From Candidatus Saccharibacteria bacterium RIFCSPHIGHO2_12_FULL_44_22 (GTDB lineage Bacteria; Patescibacteriota; Saccharimonadia; Saccharimonadales; Saccharimonadaceae): a DNA stretch of 64,000 nt. The stretch is from assembly GCA_001790515.1 (NCBI GenBank), contig MGCS01000012.1, positions 1-64,000 of the forward strand, given 5' to 3'. Positions 7,368 to 16,301 of this stretch are shown here, piece by piece. Both the position numbers and the translations under genes were made by a program. A model generated the notes under the pieces. The model did not search any database and was not told where the DNA came from. It saw nothing but the letters and a program-made list of their open reading frames with translations. Position 1 is the stretch's first letter. Each line of letters starts with the position of its first letter.

Positions 7368-8573
7368 TTAACGTTCTTCTGCTTCACTGCGTTTCAAACG
7401 AGGAATAGCCTGTTTGACTTTACGAATCTTGCTTTTGATAAAGATTTTCGCTGCGGTCAGTTGGATTGGGTCTTCGTATTTCAAGATTTTACAGAATGCC
7501 TGTTCGTAATGATCAACCATTTGTTCAATCGCAAACATCTGCGCCACATGATCACGACAATCTTGACGTTTAATTTGGTCGATCTTACCAACGGCTTCGA
7601 CCATTTCACCAACGCTATGGACAACAAATCCAGTTTTGCCATCAATGACAATTTCTGGTGCTGCTCCACGATGGAGTGAAATCACAGGCGTGCCACAAGC
7701 CATTGCTTCAACAGTTGTCAGCCCAAACGGCTCTTCCCATTGCACAGGGGTTAAAACCGCTTTTGCCTTTTGATAGTATTTCGGCAACTGTTCTTGATCC
7801 ATACGCCCTAGATAAAGGATCTGGTCATCAAGCTGCGGTTTGATGTATTGATCGAAATATCCTTTAGCGCCGTGGTCGATTGGGCCAATAATCAATAGTC
7901 GATGATGAGAATCACGAGCGATCTGAATTGCTTCTTTGACTCCCTTTTCAGGAATGATTCGGCCGGCGAATAGTAAATAGTCATCGTGTTCGTCAGAGAA
8001 ATTAAACAGATCGACATCCGTACCGTTATACACGGTTGAAATATACGGAAGATCCGGTGCGTCACGTCGCTGGTTGTTTGATATCGAAATATAATGCTGA
8101 TTTGGACTGGCGTAGAGTTCAAATAATTCTCGGTACCATGGATAGATCGGATCATGCAAGGTATAGACTGTAGGAACATTAAGGTATTTTACCGCAGTCG
8201 ACAATGCAGATTCTGGATGATGGAAATAAAGCAGATCAAACTCACCGGCTGCCGCACGAGTATACATCTCATTCACCATATAACGGTCCCAAAGCCCGTG
8301 AACATCGTGAGACAGATGGTTAGTGTTATCTAGAAGTGCTGTGAATTCAGCTTGATTTGTCACGAGTGGACGAAGATTCATCGTTTCGACAGTGACATTC
8401 GGTCCGTGGACTTCTGTACCGATTGGCGCAAATATCGTTACTTGGTGGCCACGAGCACCAAGCCCTTTTGCTACGGCTACAGCAAGATCAATTGGAGCAT
8501 ATATCATGTCGCTAGGTCGTGGCATAGGTATAAATGCACGAACCATGATAGCGATTTTCATAGGTTTACTCAT
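7368..8573 (-). CDS. GT4-family glycosyltransferase
   Basis: A 401-residue GT-B fold glycosyltransferase. The N-terminal half carries the acceptor domain (SDMIYAPIDLAVAVAKGLGARGHQVTIFAP). The C-terminal half has FAGRIIPEKGVKEAI and the nucleotide-sugar EPFGLTTVEAMACGTPVI E-x7-E motif, as in family 4. No signal peptide or membrane span is seen, so it is cytoplasmic or peripheral. Donor and acceptor cannot be read from sequence. It lies 56 bases downstream of the trehalase gene on the same strand, so a sugar or glycan role is likely. A second in-frame ATG at 8561 is a possible start. The C-terminus is basic (KSKIRKVKQAIPRLKR). Confidence 0.85.
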   Translation of the reverse strand: MSKPMKIAIMVRAFIPMPRPSDMIYAPIDLAVAVAKGLGARGHQVTIFAPIGTEVHGPNVTVETMNLRPLVTNQAEFTALLDNTNHLSHDVHGLWDRYMVNEMYTRAAAGEFDLLYFHHPESALSTAVKYLNVPTVYTLHDPIYPWYRELFELYASPNQHYISISNNQRRDAPDLPYISTVYNGTDVDLFNFSDEHDDYLLFAGRIIPEKGVKEAIQIARDSHHRLLIIGPIDHGAKGYFDQYIKPQLDDQILYLGRMDQEQLPKYYQKAKAVLTPVQWEEPFGLTTVEAMACGTPVISLHRGAAPEIVIDGKTGFVVHSVGEMVEAVGKIDQIKRQDCRDHVAQMFAIEQMVDHYEQAFCKILKYEDPIQLTAAKIFIKSKIRKVKQAIPRLKRSEAEER

Positions 8574-8629
8574 TAGTTATTACCATTTAACCACAAATAG
8601 TGATCAAACGGTGTAAGATTTTTTACTGA

Positions 8630-10225
8630 CTACTCTTCATCCATCAATGCAGCCAAGACACCGTTAGTCCAGCCAAAGCCATCTTGCAGCGGATATTCAC
8701 CGCCACCACCTAGCCGAGTGTCACTCGTCACGTCATATTTTTCTACCATCTTTTGCTTTTGAGCAAATACTTCTAGTCCCGAATTCACCCACGCATCTTT
8801 GATTTTGTCCGCAAGCGTATTGTGTCCATATTCACGTAAGCCTTGGATAGTAATCCAGTGCAGTGGTGCCCAGCCGTTCGGCGCATCCCATTGTTGGCCG
8901 TTTTCGGTTAATGTCGTTAACAAGCCACCTGGTTTTAAGAAGTCACGTTCTAACCTATCAGCCACCGCCTGCGCTTGCTGTGTCGTCGCGACTTTCGCAT
9001 ACAGCGGGAATACGCCAGCAAGCGTGACGTGCGGCGTCGATTTTGCCGTTCGAAAATCATAATCCATAAAGAATTGGTCGGATTCACTCCACATATATCG
9101 TGAGATGGTCGCAGCCCTGCGTTCTGCCAGTGTACGGAACTTGCGCGCCAGGAGCGGTTGAAACATCAGCCGATACGTTTCGGCGATCGTCATCTCTAGC
9201 TGATAGATCAAACAGTTCAGATCAACAGGAACAATGTCTGTGGTGTGAATCGTCGTAATATCAGCGCCGTCAGTAAACCAGCGACTACTAAAGTCCCATC
9301 CAGACTCTGCCCCAGCACGAAGATCCAGATACAGTCGTTCAGAGTCATGCAGTCCAGCTAGCTCTGCCGTTTCGATGTCTTCGCGCAGTGATTCTGGACG
9401 AGGCGTCGTTTTGTTATCAAAATAACGGTTCAAAATGACGCCGTTTGGCATTTGAACCACACGAGCGATCGCGCGAGTGTCGATATGACTATTGACCGAT
9501 TTTCGCCCCTTTACCCAAAAACGATATTCGGCCAGCATGTACGGCAAATATTCCAAATATGTGCGTCGACGTCCATTATGTTGCGCCAGCAAGCGAACCA
9601 TATGACTAAAGAATGGTGGTTGGCTGCGCGACAAAAAGTACGTTCGATTGGCGGTCGGGATGAATCCGAATTTACGAATCATATGAACGTAATTTTTCAT
9701 CATACCTTCAATCAGATCCCATTTGCCATCAGCCGCCAGACCGAGCATAATGAAATACGTATCCCAGTAAAACTGCTCACTGAAACGTCCACCAGGGACG
9801 ACGTACATGTTCGGTAGTGCGATTAACGACCCGCGATCGACACGATTACGTCGTTCAAGCACTTTCCAAAGATCGGTGATATGTTCACGAGCCGATCGAT
9901 CCGTATCAGTATGATAGGTTGCGGCAGTGTGTTCGAATTCATAAAAATGCCGTGACACAAATTCACGAAGGTCAAAATTTGGGTCTTTTTTGGCAAGCAG
10001 ATATTCTTTTTTGATCTGTTGTGACCGTTTTTTTGGGATCAGATCGACAAACGTCTTGCCGTCGCTATATACCTGCTTTGCCTGCACTTCTGCAAACAAA
10101 TCACCCAGGGCTTCGTCGGGACTTTTACGGGCACGAAGCAATGTTCCTGTTGTCGCAACAAGTGCTGATTTAATTCGGTCGTCACCTGGAAGCGGCAATG
10201 ATGGGAGTTTGATTATTCGTGCCAT
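8630..10225 (-). CDS. GH37 alpha,alpha-trehalase-like glycoside hydrolase
   Basis: A 531-residue (alpha/alpha)6-barrel hydrolase with both GH37 signatures: PGGRFSEQFYWDTYF near residue 150 and QWDAPNGWAPLHW near residue 450, plus the glycine-rich GGGGEYPLQDGFGWTNGV end. Trehalases split trehalose into two glucoses, which would feed glycolysis. There is no signal peptide, so the enzyme appears cytoplasmic (TreF-like). The ATG at 10225 is preferred: TATACT lies ten bases upstream with AGGTGA between, and upstream residues are not conserved. It is followed by a GT4 gene. Family assignment is strong; trehalose specificity is inferred. Confidence 0.88.
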   Translation of the reverse strand: MARIIKLPSLPLPGDDRIKSALVATTGTLLRARKSPDEALGDLFAEVQAKQVYSDGKTFVDLIPKKRSQQIKKEYLLAKKDPNFDLREFVSRHFYEFEHTAATYHTDTDRSAREHITDLWKVLERRNRVDRGSLIALPNMYVVPGGRFSEQFYWDTYFIMLGLAADGKWDLIEGMMKNYVHMIRKFGFIPTANRTYFLSRSQPPFFSHMVRLLAQHNGRRRTYLEYLPYMLAEYRFWVKGRKSVNSHIDTRAIARVVQMPNGVILNRYFDNKTTPRPESLREDIETAELAGLHDSERLYLDLRAGAESGWDFSSRWFTDGADITTIHTTDIVPVDLNCLIYQLEMTIAETYRLMFQPLLARKFRTLAERRAATISRYMWSESDQFFMDYDFRTAKSTPHVTLAGVFPLYAKVATTQQAQAVADRLERDFLKPGGLLTTLTENGQQWDAPNGWAPLHWITIQGLREYGHNTLADKIKDAWVNSGLEVFAQKQKMVEKYDVTSDTRLGGGGEYPLQDGFGWTNGVLAALMDEE

Positions 10226-10306
10226 TACTTCACCTAGTATAGTAGTTACGTCTATCCTGTGCAACCATGTCAAAAAGATTGTTATGATATATTTTATATA
10301 ATATTA

Positions 10307-10335
10307 TTGACAAAATATAATACTTATGCTAATAT
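10307..10335 (+). promoter_or_regulatory. strong consensus promoter, rightward
   Basis: A perfect TTGACA -35 (10307-10312), a 17-base spacer ending in TGC, and TAATAT (10330-10335). It drives a transcript of about 135 bases that ends at the terminator at 10446-10475. No ordinary gene lies downstream. Confidence 0.7.
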
Positions 10336-10394
10336 GAAGATAGTGTTACACAACACAAACAAACAATACAACTAACAAAAAAGGAATAATGTGA

Positions 10395-10430
10395 ATGAAC
10401 CGAAAGCGGATTGTTGTCCGATTCGAATGA
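10395..10430 (+). CDS. candidate 11-residue basic peptide
   Basis: MNRKRIVVRFE with AAGGA nine bases upstream, inside a transcript with its own promoter and terminator. Too short for homology reasoning. The alternative is that the RNA itself is functional. Confidence 0.3.
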   Translation: MNRKRIVVRFE

Positions 10431-10445
10431 GTTATTAAACCAAAT

Positions 10446-10475
10446 AAAACAGCCGCTATCGTAGCGGCTGTTTTA
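10446..10475. terminator. bidirectional terminator (typA and the small transcript)
   Basis: AAAACAGCCGCTA-TCG-TAGCGGCTGTTTT: a 13-bp perfect stem with an A-tract on one side and a T-tract on the other. It can end both the leftward typA message and the rightward small RNA. Confidence 0.85.
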
Positions 10476-10485
10476 TTAAGTAATC

Positions 10486-12309
10486 CTAGTTCTTTGCTGC
10501 GCGTTTTCGTTGATTAGGATCAAGGAATCGTTTGCGAATACGGATTGATTTTGGCGTTACTTCTAGTAGTTCATCGTCTTCGATAAAGTCGATCGACTGT
10601 TCCAGGCTCAGGTCAGTAAACGGTGTTAGCTGAATCGTTCCATCGCTTGATGATGTACGCATGTTCGTTAGCTGTTTACCACGGCAAACATTGACATCCA
10701 AATCACCTTGGCGGTTATACACACCGACAACCATACCTTGATACACCGTCGTTCCAGGACCAACATACAATTCACCACGCGCGCTAGCAAGATCAAGTGC
10801 ATAAGCAGTCGTCGAGCCAGCTTCGGTGGCAACCAGCGCGCCGTTACGTGTCTGCTGGAGCTTTGGACCGACTGGCTGGTAGCCGTGTGGCAAGCTGTTA
10901 ATGATCACCGTGCCCTTTGTTGCAGTCAGTAGTAAGTTACGAAGACCAATCATTGCACGAGTTGGCAAGATGTACGTCGTTCGTGTTGTACCACTACTTG
11001 TCTGTTCCTGTTTTGTCAGTGCAGCTCGTCGCGTACCAAGTTCTTGACTGACGGCACCAAGGAATTCTGGGGCAACTTCGATCAATAGTTCTTCGACAGG
11101 TTCTTTGACTTCTCCGTCTTCTTCAATCGTCACGACTTGTGGACGACCAACTTCAAATTCAAATCCTTCACGACGAAGTGTCTCGATCAATACAGATAAG
11201 TGCAATTCACCACGACCACTAACTGTAAAGCCAATACCGTCGTCTTCGACGCGGAGTGAAACATTTGTCTCAAGTTCTTTCTTCAAACGATCACCAATTT
11301 GGCGAGAAGTGTTAAATTCAGCTTCTTTACCTTTAAGTGGACTCGTGTTTGGACCAAGATACATGCTCAACGTTGGTGCTTCAACATCGATTACAGGCAA
11401 TGCCTCAGGATTTTCCTTGTCAGCAAGTGTTTCACCGATATGCGCATCGGCAATACCTGTTAGCGCCACGATATCACCAGCGCTCGCTGAGTCGATTTCT
11501 TCGCGATTCAAACCACGGTAGCCAAATACTTTGTCGATTTTACTATTCACGATTGTTCCGTCACGCTTCATCAGAACGATTTGCTGTGCTTTTTTGACGC
11601 TACCACGCGTTATACGACCAATGGCATATTTACCAAGGAAATTGTCATACTGTAGTGACGTAACAAGCAATTGGAATGGCTTGTCAGCCTCGACTGTCGG
11701 TGCAGGAATATCATTAATAATCGCATCAAAGATTGGCGTCAGGTCAGTATGCTCGCCTGGGTTATCAGGAAGTTCTTTCCAAGCCTTACCTTCGCGGCCA
11801 ATTGCAAAATACACTGGATAATGTAGCTGGCTATCGTCGACAGCAAGTTCCAAAAATAGATCCGATACTTCATCAATCACTTCGTCGATTCGTCGTGATG
11901 GTTTGTCGATTTTGTTGATAATGACAACTGGTTTTAGACCCAGCTCAAGTGCTTTTGACAGTACGAATTTTGTCTGTGGCATTGGACCTTCTTGCGCGTC
12001 AACAACAAGGAGTACGCCGTCTGCCATATTCAGCGTTCGTTCAACTTCGCCAGAAAAGTCGGCGTGGCCTGGTGTATCGATGATGTTGATTTTGTAGTCA
12101 TCGTGATAAATCGATGTTTGCTTTGCGGTAATGGTAATACCACGTTCGTGCTCTTGGTCGCCACTGTCCATGATAAGTGACTGTTCCATTTCCGCTTGGT
12201 TAGAACGGAATGTATTTGACTGCTTTAGCAGTCCATCAACCATAGTTGTTTTGCCATGGTCAACGTGCGCGATAATAGCGATGTTGCGAATGAATTTAGG
12301 GTCTTTCAT
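10486..12309 (-). CDS. typA: ribosome-associated translational GTPase TypA/BipA
   Basis: A 607-residue translation-factor GTPase of the EF-G superfamily, linked in other bacteria to 50S assembly and stress or cold adaptation. G1 is AHVDHGKTT, G3 DTPGHAD and G4 NKID. The switch region has the typical DSGDQEHERGITITAKQ, and the C-terminal half carries the BipA-specific TRAMIGLRNLLLT and the GYQPVGPKLQQTRNGALVA segment. Length is normal. It is transcribed alone and ends at a strong bidirectional terminator. A -10-like TACAAT lies about 35 bases upstream of the start. Confidence 0.96.
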   Translation of the reverse strand: MKDPKFIRNIAIIAHVDHGKTTMVDGLLKQSNTFRSNQAEMEQSLIMDSGDQEHERGITITAKQTSIYHDDYKINIIDTPGHADFSGEVERTLNMADGVLLVVDAQEGPMPQTKFVLSKALELGLKPVVIINKIDKPSRRIDEVIDEVSDLFLELAVDDSQLHYPVYFAIGREGKAWKELPDNPGEHTDLTPIFDAIINDIPAPTVEADKPFQLLVTSLQYDNFLGKYAIGRITRGSVKKAQQIVLMKRDGTIVNSKIDKVFGYRGLNREEIDSASAGDIVALTGIADAHIGETLADKENPEALPVIDVEAPTLSMYLGPNTSPLKGKEAEFNTSRQIGDRLKKELETNVSLRVEDDGIGFTVSGRGELHLSVLIETLRREGFEFEVGRPQVVTIEEDGEVKEPVEELLIEVAPEFLGAVSQELGTRRAALTKQEQTSSGTTRTTYILPTRAMIGLRNLLLTATKGTVIINSLPHGYQPVGPKLQQTRNGALVATEAGSTTAYALDLASARGELYVGPGTTVYQGMVVGVYNRQGDLDVNVCRGKQLTNMRTSSSDGTIQLTPFTDLSLEQSIDFIEDDELLEVTPKSIRIRKRFLDPNQRKRAAKN

Positions 12310-12402
12310 GAAAATATGCCCAGATTTGACGGGCTTCCTTTAATTGTACTTTAACAGATAGAGAGGAGTTTTTCAAACATAAGAGGTTAGACGGCTATTA
12401 CT

Positions 12403-12439
12403 AAATTAAAACGAGATCCATAAAGATCTCGATTTAATT
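12403..12439 (-). terminator. terminator following tRNA-Leu
   Basis: AAATTAAA-A-CGAGATC, loop CATAAA, GATCTCG-A-TTTAATTT: an AT-rich outer stem on a GC-rich inner stem, directly beyond the encoded CCA of tRNA-Leu. As with tRNA-Phe, the hairpin abuts the tRNA 3' end. Confidence 0.65.
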
Positions 12440-12526
12440 TGGTGCGCGAAAGAGGACTTGAACCTCCACGCCCCGAAGGGCACCAGCCCCTCAAGCTGAC
12501 GCGTCTACCAATTCCGCCATTCGCGC
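12440..12526 (-). tRNA. tRNA-Leu (anticodon GAG)
   Basis: A class II tRNA with acceptor GCGCGAA/TTCGCGC, the D-arm GGTAGAC typical of tRNA-Leu, anticodon stem TCAGC/GCTGG with loop TTGAGGG (anticodon GAG), a long variable arm TGCCCTTCGGGGCG, T arm GGAGG-TTCAAGT-CCTCT, and an encoded CCA. TATACT about 90 bases upstream is the nearest -10-like box. Confidence 0.96.
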
Positions 12527-12623
12527 ATATGCACCATTTGGTAGTTTCTCTGCCTTACACCGTGAATATTGAGGAATAGACACGTTCACATGCATCACCA
12601 GAACTTTATCAAGTATACCCAGC

Positions 12624-14411
12624 CTAAGGAGTTTTGTAAACGTTTTTCATTTCTGCGGTCCAGTATTGAATATCGGCAAATCGTTCGTTTGGCGCGATGA
12701 TCTTTTCATCACTTGTTACCGAGCGAACATTTTTGCCAGCAACATACAGTGAATTTGATTGATATAAACCGACAGCTGGGACATCTTCAAGCCACTTTGT
12801 TGCAAACGCAGCATACTTTACTTTCCGGAGTTCAATATTTGTCTGGTCGCGTGCAGTCAGTAGTGCATCGTCACTTGCAACACTGCTGTAGTTCGCTAAA
12901 TTTACTCGCCCGCGTGAATGCCAGTATTCAAATACGTCAGGGTCTGCACCGATTTCAAGTTCATCGATAAGCACATCATAGTCACGTGGCTGCAGAACTA
13001 ACTGCGTAAAGCTTTGATTTGCAGCGGCCGAATCAACAACTACTTTTTCTACTTCGATACCGATTTTTTTCCACTGACCCGCTAGTTCTTGCATGACGCG
13101 CTCGTAGTCACTATTTTTTCGTGTTACTACACGTAGTTTTAGCGGCTGACCATCTTTTGATCGCACCTCGTTGTCGCCAAGTTTCCATCCAGCCGCATCG
13201 AGCAGTTTGTTTGCCTGCGTTATATCAACTGCCGGTCGTTGCGGCACATTTACACCTGTTAGCTGACCGTTCACGAATGGCAAATCTAATGCTTCAGGTT
13301 GACCATACAGCGCTTTGCGTATAGGCTCGGTGTTTGTCGCAAGTTGCAACGCACGTCGCACCTCAACTACGTTCAATTGCGGTCGGGTTGTATTAATGAT
13401 TGCATACACACCGTTATTAATTGGTTTTTTAATGACAGTGTAGCGTTTTTCGTCTATCACACGAGCCGTATCGTTTGGTACATCAGATGCGGCACTGACC
13501 TCGCCCGTACGAAGCGCTCGCGCAATTTCGTCGGACGTGCCATATACGTGCAATTGATAGCGGTCAAGCTTTGGTGCACCCGAATAATATCGTTCATTAG
13601 CCGCTAAGTGTACTATCTTTCGCCCTTGCCCCTCGCTAATTGCTTGTAGCAGTCGTAGTGTAAATGGTCCACTGCCAACAGGCGCGTTGCTAAAATTATT
13701 CTCGCGGATCGCATGCGGATCAACATCGCGCAAAATATGCTCTGGCAGTACAGAGAATGTCAGAGCCTGAGGAAAGGTTGCCGACGTCGTCCGTAGCGTG
13801 AAGCGAACACTCGTATCACTGACGGCCGCTACTTCTACATCCTTCCAGCTGGCGTTCATCACCGAGCGCGCACTTGGGTCTTTCATTATATTCACTGTAT
13901 AGACGATGTCTTTAGCAGTGACGCTATATCCGTCACTCCATACCGCACCTGGACGCAGCGTAATAGTGTAGTTTTTGCCACTATCATCCATTTCCATCGT
14001 TGTCGCCAGATCACCCTTTAAATTCCCTGTTGTGTCATATTTGTATAACGACGAGAATAATAATCGACTGGCTGATTTTTCTGCGCTCGTTGTTGCATAT
14101 AGCGGATTGAGCGTTGCAAGTGGCCCACGAACAGCCTCTGCATACGTCCCGCCAGCAACTGGCGCAGCTACTAAATAATTCTTTTGGAACCACATCATCT
14201 GCAAACCAATGACAAGTATCAAAGCCGAGACTCCCGCCATCCACAATAGAATATGTCGCCGTACACCACGAATGTTATCCCAACGCTTTACGATGAATCG
14301 ATGAGCGTGACGAACTGTCGCACCTTCGACGCGCTTTGCACGTCGCGATAGATCTTTGCGCCTTCCTTTGACCGTTTGAAAGCGACGCCACCGAGATTCT
14401 TGTTCTGACAT
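12624..14411 (-). CDS. membrane-anchored family-5 extracellular solute (peptide)-binding protein
   Basis: A 595-residue SBP_bac_5 (DppA/OppA-like) protein. A basic N-terminus of about 50 residues precedes one membrane helix (residues 53-72, ILLWMAGVSALILVIGLQMMW). The extracellular binding lobes follow, recognisable by TLNPLYAT, LRPGAVWSDGYSVTAKDIVYT and NNGVYAIINTTRPQLN. Such proteins deliver oligopeptides to an ABC permease, but none is in the window. Unusually for a monoderm it lacks a lipobox and is held by an uncleaved helix with a long cytoplasmic tail. It is last in an operon after secG (14-base gap, AGGTGA). Peptide uptake fits a host-dependent lifestyle. Confidence 0.85.
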   Translation of the reverse strand: MSEQESRWRRFQTVKGRRKDLSRRAKRVEGATVRHAHRFIVKRWDNIRGVRRHILLWMAGVSALILVIGLQMMWFQKNYLVAAPVAGGTYAEAVRGPLATLNPLYATTSAEKSASRLLFSSLYKYDTTGNLKGDLATTMEMDDSGKNYTITLRPGAVWSDGYSVTAKDIVYTVNIMKDPSARSVMNASWKDVEVAAVSDTSVRFTLRTTSATFPQALTFSVLPEHILRDVDPHAIRENNFSNAPVGSGPFTLRLLQAISEGQGRKIVHLAANERYYSGAPKLDRYQLHVYGTSDEIARALRTGEVSAASDVPNDTARVIDEKRYTVIKKPINNGVYAIINTTRPQLNVVEVRRALQLATNTEPIRKALYGQPEALDLPFVNGQLTGVNVPQRPAVDITQANKLLDAAGWKLGDNEVRSKDGQPLKLRVVTRKNSDYERVMQELAGQWKKIGIEVEKVVVDSAAANQSFTQLVLQPRDYDVLIDELEIGADPDVFEYWHSRGRVNLANYSSVASDDALLTARDQTNIELRKVKYAAFATKWLEDVPAVGLYQSNSLYVAGKNVRSVTSDEKIIAPNERFADIQYWTAEMKNVYKTP

Positions 14412-14425
14412 GGTCTATGACTCAC

Positions 14426-14653
14426 CTAGGCGGGGAGAAGAAGTCCTGTCAAGATTGCTATGACAAAAATGACAGCCAAAACAACGGTCGCTTCGAACAA
14501 GTTTTTGTCCAACCCGCGACGTGTCGTATACAATTCACCAGAACTACCAAATCCAGCACCAAGGCTTGCACCACGTTGCTGTAACAAAATTGCTGCTATC
14601 ATTAAGATTCCTGATCCAGCGGTTACTACTTGTAAAATCACATCAATATTCAT
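14426..14653 (-). CDS. secG: preprotein translocase subunit SecG
   Basis: A 75-residue protein with two membrane helices (residues 6-24 and 53-73) around the conserved cytoplasmic loop LLQQRGASLGAGFGSSGELYTTRRG. SecG assists SecYE during protein export. Its ATG overlaps the stop of the upstream membrane gene as ATGA, and GAGGAG provides a ribosome site within that gene. Length and motif are standard. Confidence 0.95.
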   Translation of the reverse strand: MNIDVILQVVTAGSGILMIAAILLQQRGASLGAGFGSSGELYTTRRGLDKNLFEATVVLAVIFVIAILTGLLLPA

Positions 14654-15045
14654 ATTTTCTCCTCGTTTCGACGACCGTACCCTAATTCCAGTACGCTACT
14701 TACTATATAGTTTATCAGACTAAGGATAATTCCGGTAAGAATTGAGTTGATAAACGTCATTTGCAACCCTGGGGTCAACATCAGCGATAAATACACCATC
14801 AATCCATTGACGACCAAGATAAACAGTCCTAGCGTCACCAATATAGCTGGAAGCGATAAAATAATGATGATTGGTCGCAAAATACTATTAATCACTGAAA
14901 AGATTAATCCAGCAACCAAAAACAACGTAAAGCCACCATCTACTTGGGCGTCACTGAACCCAGTGCCTAGCAGGCGAACAGCCAGCCACAATCCAAACGA
15001 ATTGAGTAACCAGCGAACAAGAAATACAGCAAATTGTCGTCTCAT
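14650..15045 (-). CDS. phage-holin-family-4 / YvlD-type membrane protein
   Basis: A 131-residue protein with four predicted membrane helices, carrying the family features FSVINSILRPIIIILSLPAILVTLGLFILVVNGLMVYL. Members of this family (PF04020) occur widely in Gram-positive envelopes and YvlD belongs to an envelope-stress operon in Bacillus; the biochemical role is unknown. It lies between pepP and secG, with overlap into secG. Confidence 0.88.
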   Translation of the reverse strand: MRRQFAVFLVRWLLNSFGLWLAVRLLGTGFSDAQVDGGFTLFLVAGLIFSVINSILRPIIIILSLPAILVTLGLFILVVNGLMVYLSLMLTPGLQMTFINSILTGIILSLINYIVSSVLELGYGRRNEEKI

Positions 15046-15069
15046 AATACTAGATGGTATTATACTGAC

Positions 15070-16287
15070 TCACTCCATGCTTGTCGATAGCTTCGCGCTT
15101 AAGTTTCGATACCCGTCTTTCGTAATCAGTATATCGTCCTCGATACGCACACCGATATTTTCTTCTGGAATGTAAATGCCTGGTTCGACTGTCAACACCA
15201 TTCCCTGTTGGAATGTTCGTGGGCGGCCTAACGAATCATGGACATCAATTCCCAGCCCATGACTAACCGCATGCGGAAAGTATGTACGATACCGTGGATC
15301 GTCGCCATCCGCAATCAGTCCCAATCCAATCAATTCTCGCTTCATGATATCGTCAACAGTATCGTGATATTCGGCGACGTTCAAATTTGGCTGCAATAAT
15401 TTGATAATTTCAGCCTGCGCACGAACAACTGCGTCATGGACGGCGATTTGACGCTTGGTTGGTTTGCCGACGGCGTACGTTCGCGTGATATCTGCCGCAT
15501 ACCCGTGACGCCTAGCTCCAATGTCTAACAGAAGCAGTGAACCTTTTTTGAGTGGATCATCGTTGTGAATGTAATGAAGCGTGCAGGCATTGTGTTCATC
15601 GGCGACAATAGGATCATATGCATGGCCACGCGCTCCGGCACGTCGGAATATGTGGTTAAAATCAGCCTCTACTTGATATTCATATTTGTACGTCTTGATA
15701 GATTTCTTGACATGAGTAAATGCCTCGATCGTCAGATCAATTGCAGACTGCATTGCATCAATTTCTACAGGTTGTTTAATTGCTCGTAATTCGGCGATTT
15801 TCGGTCGGAAATCTTCTACACGCTTAAACAATCGCGACAACTGATCACGCAATTCACGCGCAGCAGGATTCATCGTAAACCCGAAATGTTCACTGTGCGC
15901 AGGCTGATCAATCGTATAAACAGTTTGGTAGGTTCGTGCAACTTGACTTAAAATTGCCAAAGCTTCTGATCGATCAATCACCTCATCAATACCACTTATT
16001 TGTTTTGCCGACGAGGCCGACAGACTGCCGTTGAATAAGTCATGGACATCATCGACAGTCGGTGACACTAGCCATGTCTTATTACGCTTTCCATCAATAA
16101 TCACCCACCAATCAGCATGTTCTATACCCGTCAGATACCAAAAGTTTGCCTCTTGTTCAAACTGAAACGCCATATCATTCCCGCGTTGCATCTGCGAGTA
16201 TGCCGACGCAACTAATAGGCTGCCTTGCAGCTGTTCAATAGTTCGTGTCCTATTGCCCCCAAAAAACGTTGCGTCAAGTGATTTCAT
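15070..16287 (-). CDS. pepP: M24 family Xaa-Pro aminopeptidase
   Basis: A 405-residue metallopeptidase removing N-terminal residues ahead of proline. The N-terminal AMP_N domain (residues 1-140) precedes the pita-bread fold. Dimetal ligands are visible as Asp in LLLDIGARRHGYAADITRTY (two Asp), His in SHGLGIDVHD, Glu in LTVEPGIYI and Glu in GVRIEDDILIT. It is cytoplasmic and probably recycles proline peptides, in keeping with the peptide-binding protein in the same operon. It follows uvrC by 14 bases. A TATGAT box lies 13 bases before the start inside that gap. Confidence 0.92.
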   Translation of the reverse strand: MKSLDATFFGGNRTRTIEQLQGSLLVASAYSQMQRGNDMAFQFEQEANFWYLTGIEHADWWVIIDGKRNKTWLVSPTVDDVHDLFNGSLSASSAKQISGIDEVIDRSEALAILSQVARTYQTVYTIDQPAHSEHFGFTMNPAARELRDQLSRLFKRVEDFRPKIAELRAIKQPVEIDAMQSAIDLTIEAFTHVKKSIKTYKYEYQVEADFNHIFRRAGARGHAYDPIVADEHNACTLHYIHNDDPLKKGSLLLLDIGARRHGYAADITRTYAVGKPTKRQIAVHDAVVRAQAEIIKLLQPNLNVAEYHDTVDDIMKRELIGLGLIADGDDPRYRTYFPHAVSHGLGIDVHDSLGRPRTFQQGMVLTVEPGIYIPEENIGVRIEDDILITKDGYRNLSAKLSTSME

Positions 16288-16301
16288 ATGTATTTAGCGT
16301 A

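Larger units (their letters stand above)
10342..10478 (+). ncRNA. short independent transcript with tiny ORFs (sRNA or peptide mRNA)
   Basis: Bounded by a consensus promoter and a strong hairpin with U-tract. A Shine-Dalgarno-like AAGGA at 10381-10385 is followed by three overlapping initiation options: an ATG at 10389 directly followed by TGA, a 15-residue frame from GTG at 10391, and an 11-residue frame from ATG at 10395 (MNRKRIVVRFE, stop at 10430). The spacing (nine bases) best fits the 11-residue peptide. The RNA could be an sRNA, a basic micropeptide mRNA, or a regulator acting with the convergent typA end. Function unknown. Confidence 0.45.
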
